From assembly GCF_000471905.2 (NCBI RefSeq), contig NW_006495273.1, positions 7,329,481 to 7,393,480 of the forward strand: a DNA stretch of 64,000 nt, read 5' to 3'. Below, piece by piece: positions 59,801 through 64,000 of this stretch. A program made the position numbers and the translations under genes. Under the pieces are notes generated by a model that was not told where the DNA came from, did no database searches, and was given only the letters and a program-made list of their open reading frames with translations. How positions within the stretch are numbered: position 1 is the first letter of the stretch; each line of letters starts with the position of its first letter. Origin of the DNA: Amborella trichopoda. Its lineage: Eukaryota > Streptophyta > Magnoliopsida > Amborellales > Amborellaceae.

Positions 59801-61518
59801 ATTCAAATGAATAGGACCAAAAGAGGACTCAATTTGGACATTGCCTACATGTGTGATGTCGAGGGAGGACCCATCACCAATTATAACTGAATCACTAAAA
59901 GGATCAAGGGAATAAAACACACGAGGATCTCCAGATACATGGTTGGCAGCCACATGACCTACAGTCCATGCTCCATCAGTAGGATAAGTAATGGCAAGAG
60001 ATTCCATAGTATTATTTAATGCTGCAGCCCTACTTTCAGTGTTGGCCAAAGCAATAATTTGATTTCCTCACTGATTAATTTTGTTGTCATTCTTGTATAT
60101 GTCAGAATAGTTGCGGGCTTAATGGCCTCCTCTTCTACATATTTGACAGATGTCTATTTCCATTAGGAGTAGGCAAGAGACCCCAACTAGCACCATAGAA
60201 GTTTCTACCACCATGCCAATTTCTGCCACCTCAAAAACTTATTTTGTGTAATATTGCACCTGTTGGTAATTCAGGGTTCTCATTATTAGGAGACGAGTTT
60301 TGTGCTGTTTTCTTAAAGAACAATGCCTCATGCTGTAGCAACGTGTTTGGTAAAAGAAGGAAGACAATCCGTTGTCATCAAGGAAGTGGCAAAAGTTATA
60401 TAGTCTTCACCCAGCCCTCATAGTACATATTGCGCCTTGTCTTTATCTTCAATGGACTGATGTATAATTGCAAGTTGATCACATATTCCCTTTATCTTGG
60501 CATACAATTCAGACGCTGACATCTTCCCCTTCTTACAATCTTGAAGTTCAGATTTTAATTGCATGACACGAGCTTCCGATTCCCGATAGTAGGACTCACT
60601 GAGGGCTATCCAAAGATCATATGTTTCAAGGTAGATTCACAACTTGAGCCAAAATATCTTCACACGAGGTCGACTTATTCCAGCCAATAAGATTTTGAAC
60701 TTTAGGGGGCAATTCTTCAAGACTGGATTAACCAATCTAGTGGTCTCATCTTTTCATATGTTAATATCTGCTTTCTTTTCATATGAATTTCTGCTTTTGT
60801 GAACATTTTATTCTGGTGGTGGCCAAGTGGATGCAGCCAAATGGTCATAGAGGCATTGATCTCTGATAAAGGGAATAACAATTCCTTTCTAGACAATAAA
60901 ATTAACAGATTTAAGTTTAAGGGATACATATTGAGGATTTGGGAATGAAAAATATTGTGCCATGGTGAGGAAAATGGGCTTGGATTGTAGTCTCGCCAGA
61001 CCTAGACAAAAGGAGAATAAGAGGAGATGTGTAGAGAATAAGAAAATCTTAAGATAGACTTAAATATAAAATTAGAAGGGGGTTGGCTAGGAGACCAAGA
61101 AATAGAGGAGGAGAGAGAAAAGCAGTTAGATTTCAAGATTCGAAAAGGAGAATAGCAAGAGCAGTATTATAGATTTCAAACAAGATGTAGGGTCTTATAC
61201 TGTATGAAGAGAGAGAATCAAGAGTTTTGTGGTTGAAGGCTATGAAGTACATCAGTGTGTACAGTGACATGAATGGTAGCATGAACAGTGACATGAAGAG
61301 TAGCATGAACAATAGGTGTACCTAATATGGAGGAAATATAGGATAGAAAGATTTGGGTTTAGGAAGGAAGGGTGAGAATGATGAAATAGAGTAATGATGA
61401 AGAAAGAAGGATTAGTGTTTAGAAGAGGAAGAGATCATTAATACTTAAAAGGAAATATTGGTTTCCTTGATTGGAGTTGATCACGCTGGGAGCATATTCA
61501 AACCTGCTCGGATTCCAT
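56820..61518 (-). mobile_element. Ty1/copia retrotransposon 2, near full-length interior, degenerate
   Basis: Minus-strand order is PBS-like TGGAATCCGAGCAGG (61517-61503), gag from about 60963 (MAQYFSFPN), the gag core MQLKSDLQDCKKGKMSASEL (about 60560), a protease-region piece (WTVGHVAANHVSGDP, 60049-59735), pre-integrase HQHLGHSNKKSV (59699-59412), integrase NDGGGEYSSHAFKNYL (59240-58986) and LKTLGCYAYMHIDS with SPKAKMCIFLGYD (58909-58403), RT start CKWIYKVKDKPDGSVERYK (58265-57831), later RT (57451-57242) and RNase H (ADSIGDSDSRKSG, SALAIAANPIFHD near 56900). Frameshifts and stops break every domain boundary, and the gag frame is interrupted early. LTRs were not paired with confidence. Confidence 0.8.
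57740..57836. repeat. 48-bp tandem duplication inside copia 2
   Basis: GCTTCATTGA then CAGGTGGCTATTCC and CTTCCTCCTTTAAT occur twice with a 48-bp period within the reverse-transcriptase region. It is in frame (16 codons) but arose in a dead element. Confidence 0.8.
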
Positions 61519-63599
61519 GTTAACTCTACTTATGCTCACAAGATCTTGCACCTGGAACACAAACAAGAGGAAGACAAGAAAGAGAAGACAAAGAGGCATG
61601 CAGGGATTTGGCATGAACACAACGGGGCTCTTGTGGCATGCCACGACAATGAAATCTTATATTAAATGAGTGGTGTTACATTTAAAGAATATACATAAAA
61701 CAAGAAGAATAGACTTAAATAAGTCTTCTAATATCGCCTGAGTTAGACAGAAAATTGTTGGGGTTTGAAAAATGATCCACATTCAATAAGCAAATGTCCT
61801 TGTGCCATGAGTCAAAATCAGTTCTGGCTTACGGAAAAGCTACTGTGGTATCACCTCAATTTGTGCTTACCTTCTCTAGTTGTGGAAGGTCCGTGTTTTT
61901 TCTTGGGTCAGTTCATTGACCATTCAACCAGGCTAACCTAAGCAAGTTTTGACCCCTTCATTCGATCTTGAAATAACTCAAATTTAGTTGAATTGCACAT
62001 TTGAAAGATCTGACCACCTGATAGACATACTATAATTTTGTTTGGTTCCAGAGCATGAAAAACATATGACTTGCTAGTACAAGAACCAATGCGAACTATT
62101 TTCTCTAATATTGGAACTGCATTACCATAACCAAGGTTTTCTAGAAATCATAATAGAACTAAATAACATTTAAGTGCCTTCCTTTTTATAATTTGTAGCT
62201 TTAGAGCTAGTTACAGATCATAGCTTACCCCAATTGTGCTGCATCGGTGTTCTGGTTTTACACTTCTTTCTACACAATTAATACGAGAATTTTCAAAGGG
62301 ATTGACTTTGGGTAATTTCATCAACTTACCTGAAGATACCAAAATCTAGTGAAATGGAATATGCTTTGCAAACCCAAGAGTTAGAGTAGGCTAGGTATCA
62401 AAAGAATGAATGGATTAACATGGGTTTACTCACTTAGCTTTGGTGGGAGCCAGCAAGTGGAAAAGATTGATTGTGGTTGGCAATTGTAAATAAAAATAAC
62501 CTTGAAGACACCATTGGAACTCTAGAGCTACGATGAGAGATTCATGGGCTTGGAAACCCTCTTGATCATCGAAGGACATGGCTAGCAAGTTGTTGGAAAT
62601 GATGTGGTATAAACGATCATTTTGACTAATGTCCATAACGTTATTAAAGAACATGAGACTAGAGATAACATTATAAATTCCATATGGAAAATCCCTATCC
62701 ACCCTTGGGCCTTTTGGTTCCTTTGGTTAGCTCGCCAAAATTGGCTTCTTACCAATGAAAGAATCCTAAGATGGGTTCTCCAATTGGGCAACACTTACTA
62801 GTTGCGAAACACTGAAAGAGAGCTATGATCAGCTGTTTAGTTGTTGCAATTTTATGCACTACATTGATATGAAGGTTCAATGCTTATGCAGTAGCCAGCT
62901 CAATATTCAATGTCTCATTGCAAATTGGTTAAAAAAGAAATATGCAAACAAGTATCTTGCTAAACTTTGAAAGGTTTCTCACCCTACCATTATCTTGGAA
63001 GAAAGACTTAGAGGCTGAAAGAAAATGAAAACATTGCATTCAAGCAGTTACGAGGAAACATGCTGGAAAACTTGAACTTGTTTTTAGATACTTTTCATAC
63101 TACCCCTAAAGAACGAAACTGAAAAATATTATCTAAAAGAGATGGGAGTTGTCTCCAACACACTGGGTGTTTATGAGTGTACTTTAAGTGTGTAATACTT
63201 CCAGGATACTTTGGGAGGACCTTTGTACTAGCAGGCTCTTGAGATATTTTTGCTTTCTGCATTGTATTTACACCTTGTAATTATTTCCCAGTTGGCATGC
63301 TCCCTCAAACCCCATGCTAATTTAGCAAAAAGAAAAATGCAGCAAAAGAAAGAAACCTAGATCTCCTGATAGGGTTGATAAATTATGTCTTAGTTGCATA
63401 ATGTTGGGAACTGGTTTAAGTTGTCAACTTTTTTTGATGTAGAACCAAAGGAGTGGGATTTCCCTGTATGGCAAAAGGCTCAGTGGGCCAGGTCTTGAGT
63501 GGGTTTGAGGTAAGATTTAAGTGAAACTGTGATATATGATCACTTTTGTGGACAGCAAGTGTAAGGGTTTGTTGGGTTTAGGGTTGGATTGTGGAAGGT

Positions 63600-64000
63600 T
63601 AGGGTTGGATGGCTTGAGTGTTGGAAAAACCGGCCGGTTAGAACCGGAATCGGCCAGACCGCTAGGGTTCTAAGTCTGGTTAGGGCCGGTTTCGTGTGTC
63701 TAGTAGCCTAGGTGATAACCCCAAAAAATTTCCGGCCCAAAACCAGCCATTTAGGGGTCGAACCGGCCGGTTTTCAGCTAACCGGACCGGTTTGCCGATA
63801 TAACAACGGTTTTTAGTAAATAACGGTAATGTATAAATAACGGCGTTATTTTGCAATAGGGGCTGTTATATGTAGCAGGAAAACTGTGAATCCAAATTTT
63901 CACCTTTTTTGATTTGTTTTGCGGCCATTTTTTGGTTTTTTTTTTCCCTAATGTTGTAAATCACTATATAATGAATATAAAACAAGTAATTTGGATTTAA
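63600..64000. mobile_element. end of a further dispersed element (partial)
   Basis: G/C-rich AACCGGCCGGTTAGAACCGG, its near-inverse at about 63755 (CGAACCGGCCGGTTTTCAGC), and a following AT-rich stretch resemble the terminus of a plant foldback element cut by the window edge. No coding sequence is visible. Confidence 0.3.

Larger units (their letters stand above)
53124..64000 (+). other. separase intron 21 (at least 10.9 kb, continues off the right edge)
   Basis: Starts at the GTTTAT donor. No further separase exon (the region leading to the catalytic His and Cys) was recognised up to 64000. It contains a 130-bp tandem duplication, a hAT transposase relic and a copia element, all described separately. 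The stretch 61520-63600 has no recognisable gene; a 90-codon minus-strand ORF (62702-62430, IYNVISSLMFFNNVMD) could not be assigned. Confidence 0.6.

Overview
This is nuclear DNA of a flowering plant. The intron-rich genes match plant families (an MPK4-type MAP kinase and plant separase), and the intergenic and intronic DNA is AT-rich and full of plant-type transposable elements. The species cannot be named from the window. There are two N gaps (8970-9223 and 33287-34106).

Left part (1-10.0 kb, minus strand): the 5' portion of a group-B (MPK4-like) MAP kinase gene. Exon 1 (9822-9997) and exon 2 (1887-2016) join in frame across a 7.8 kb intron that holds a MITE, a tRNA-derived SINE and a LINE-like tail around an assembly gap. 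The remaining kinase exons lie off the left edge. The glycine-rich loop reads GRVAYG instead of GRGAYG.

Middle (10-24.7 kb): no intact gene. It holds a terminal-inverted-repeat element with about 1.75 kb of AG-rich minisatellite, a broken copy of the PRP6/STA1 splicing factor gene (minus strand), an adjacent four-unit 85-bp minisatellite, other tandem duplications, two more copies of the MITE, and a LINE reverse-transcriptase remnant ending about 300 bp before the next gene.

Right part (24.7 kb to at least 53.1 kb, plus strand): a plant separase (ESP) gene. Twenty-one exons could be phased by hand. They give one open frame of 1636 codons (4908 nt) with consensus splice sites. This is the non-catalytic N-terminal three quarters; the caspase-like protease domain would lie beyond the right edge. 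Exons 4-21 are packed into about 10 kb. Introns 1 (7.3 kb), 3 (9.8 kb) and the last visible intron (more than 10.8 kb) are swollen by transposons: an internally deleted Ty3/gypsy element, two Ty1/copia elements, a hAT-type (BED/DUF659) transposase relic and several foldback elements. The copia and hAT copies are antisense to the gene.

The two genes are not an operon or cluster. One codes for a signalling kinase and the other for the protease that cleaves cohesin at anaphase. No previously undescribed multi-gene system is visible. The points that most deserve checking are the kinase loop substitution, the eight-cysteine cluster in separase, the retention of separase exons despite very large transposon-filled introns, and the minisatellite-bearing TIR element.
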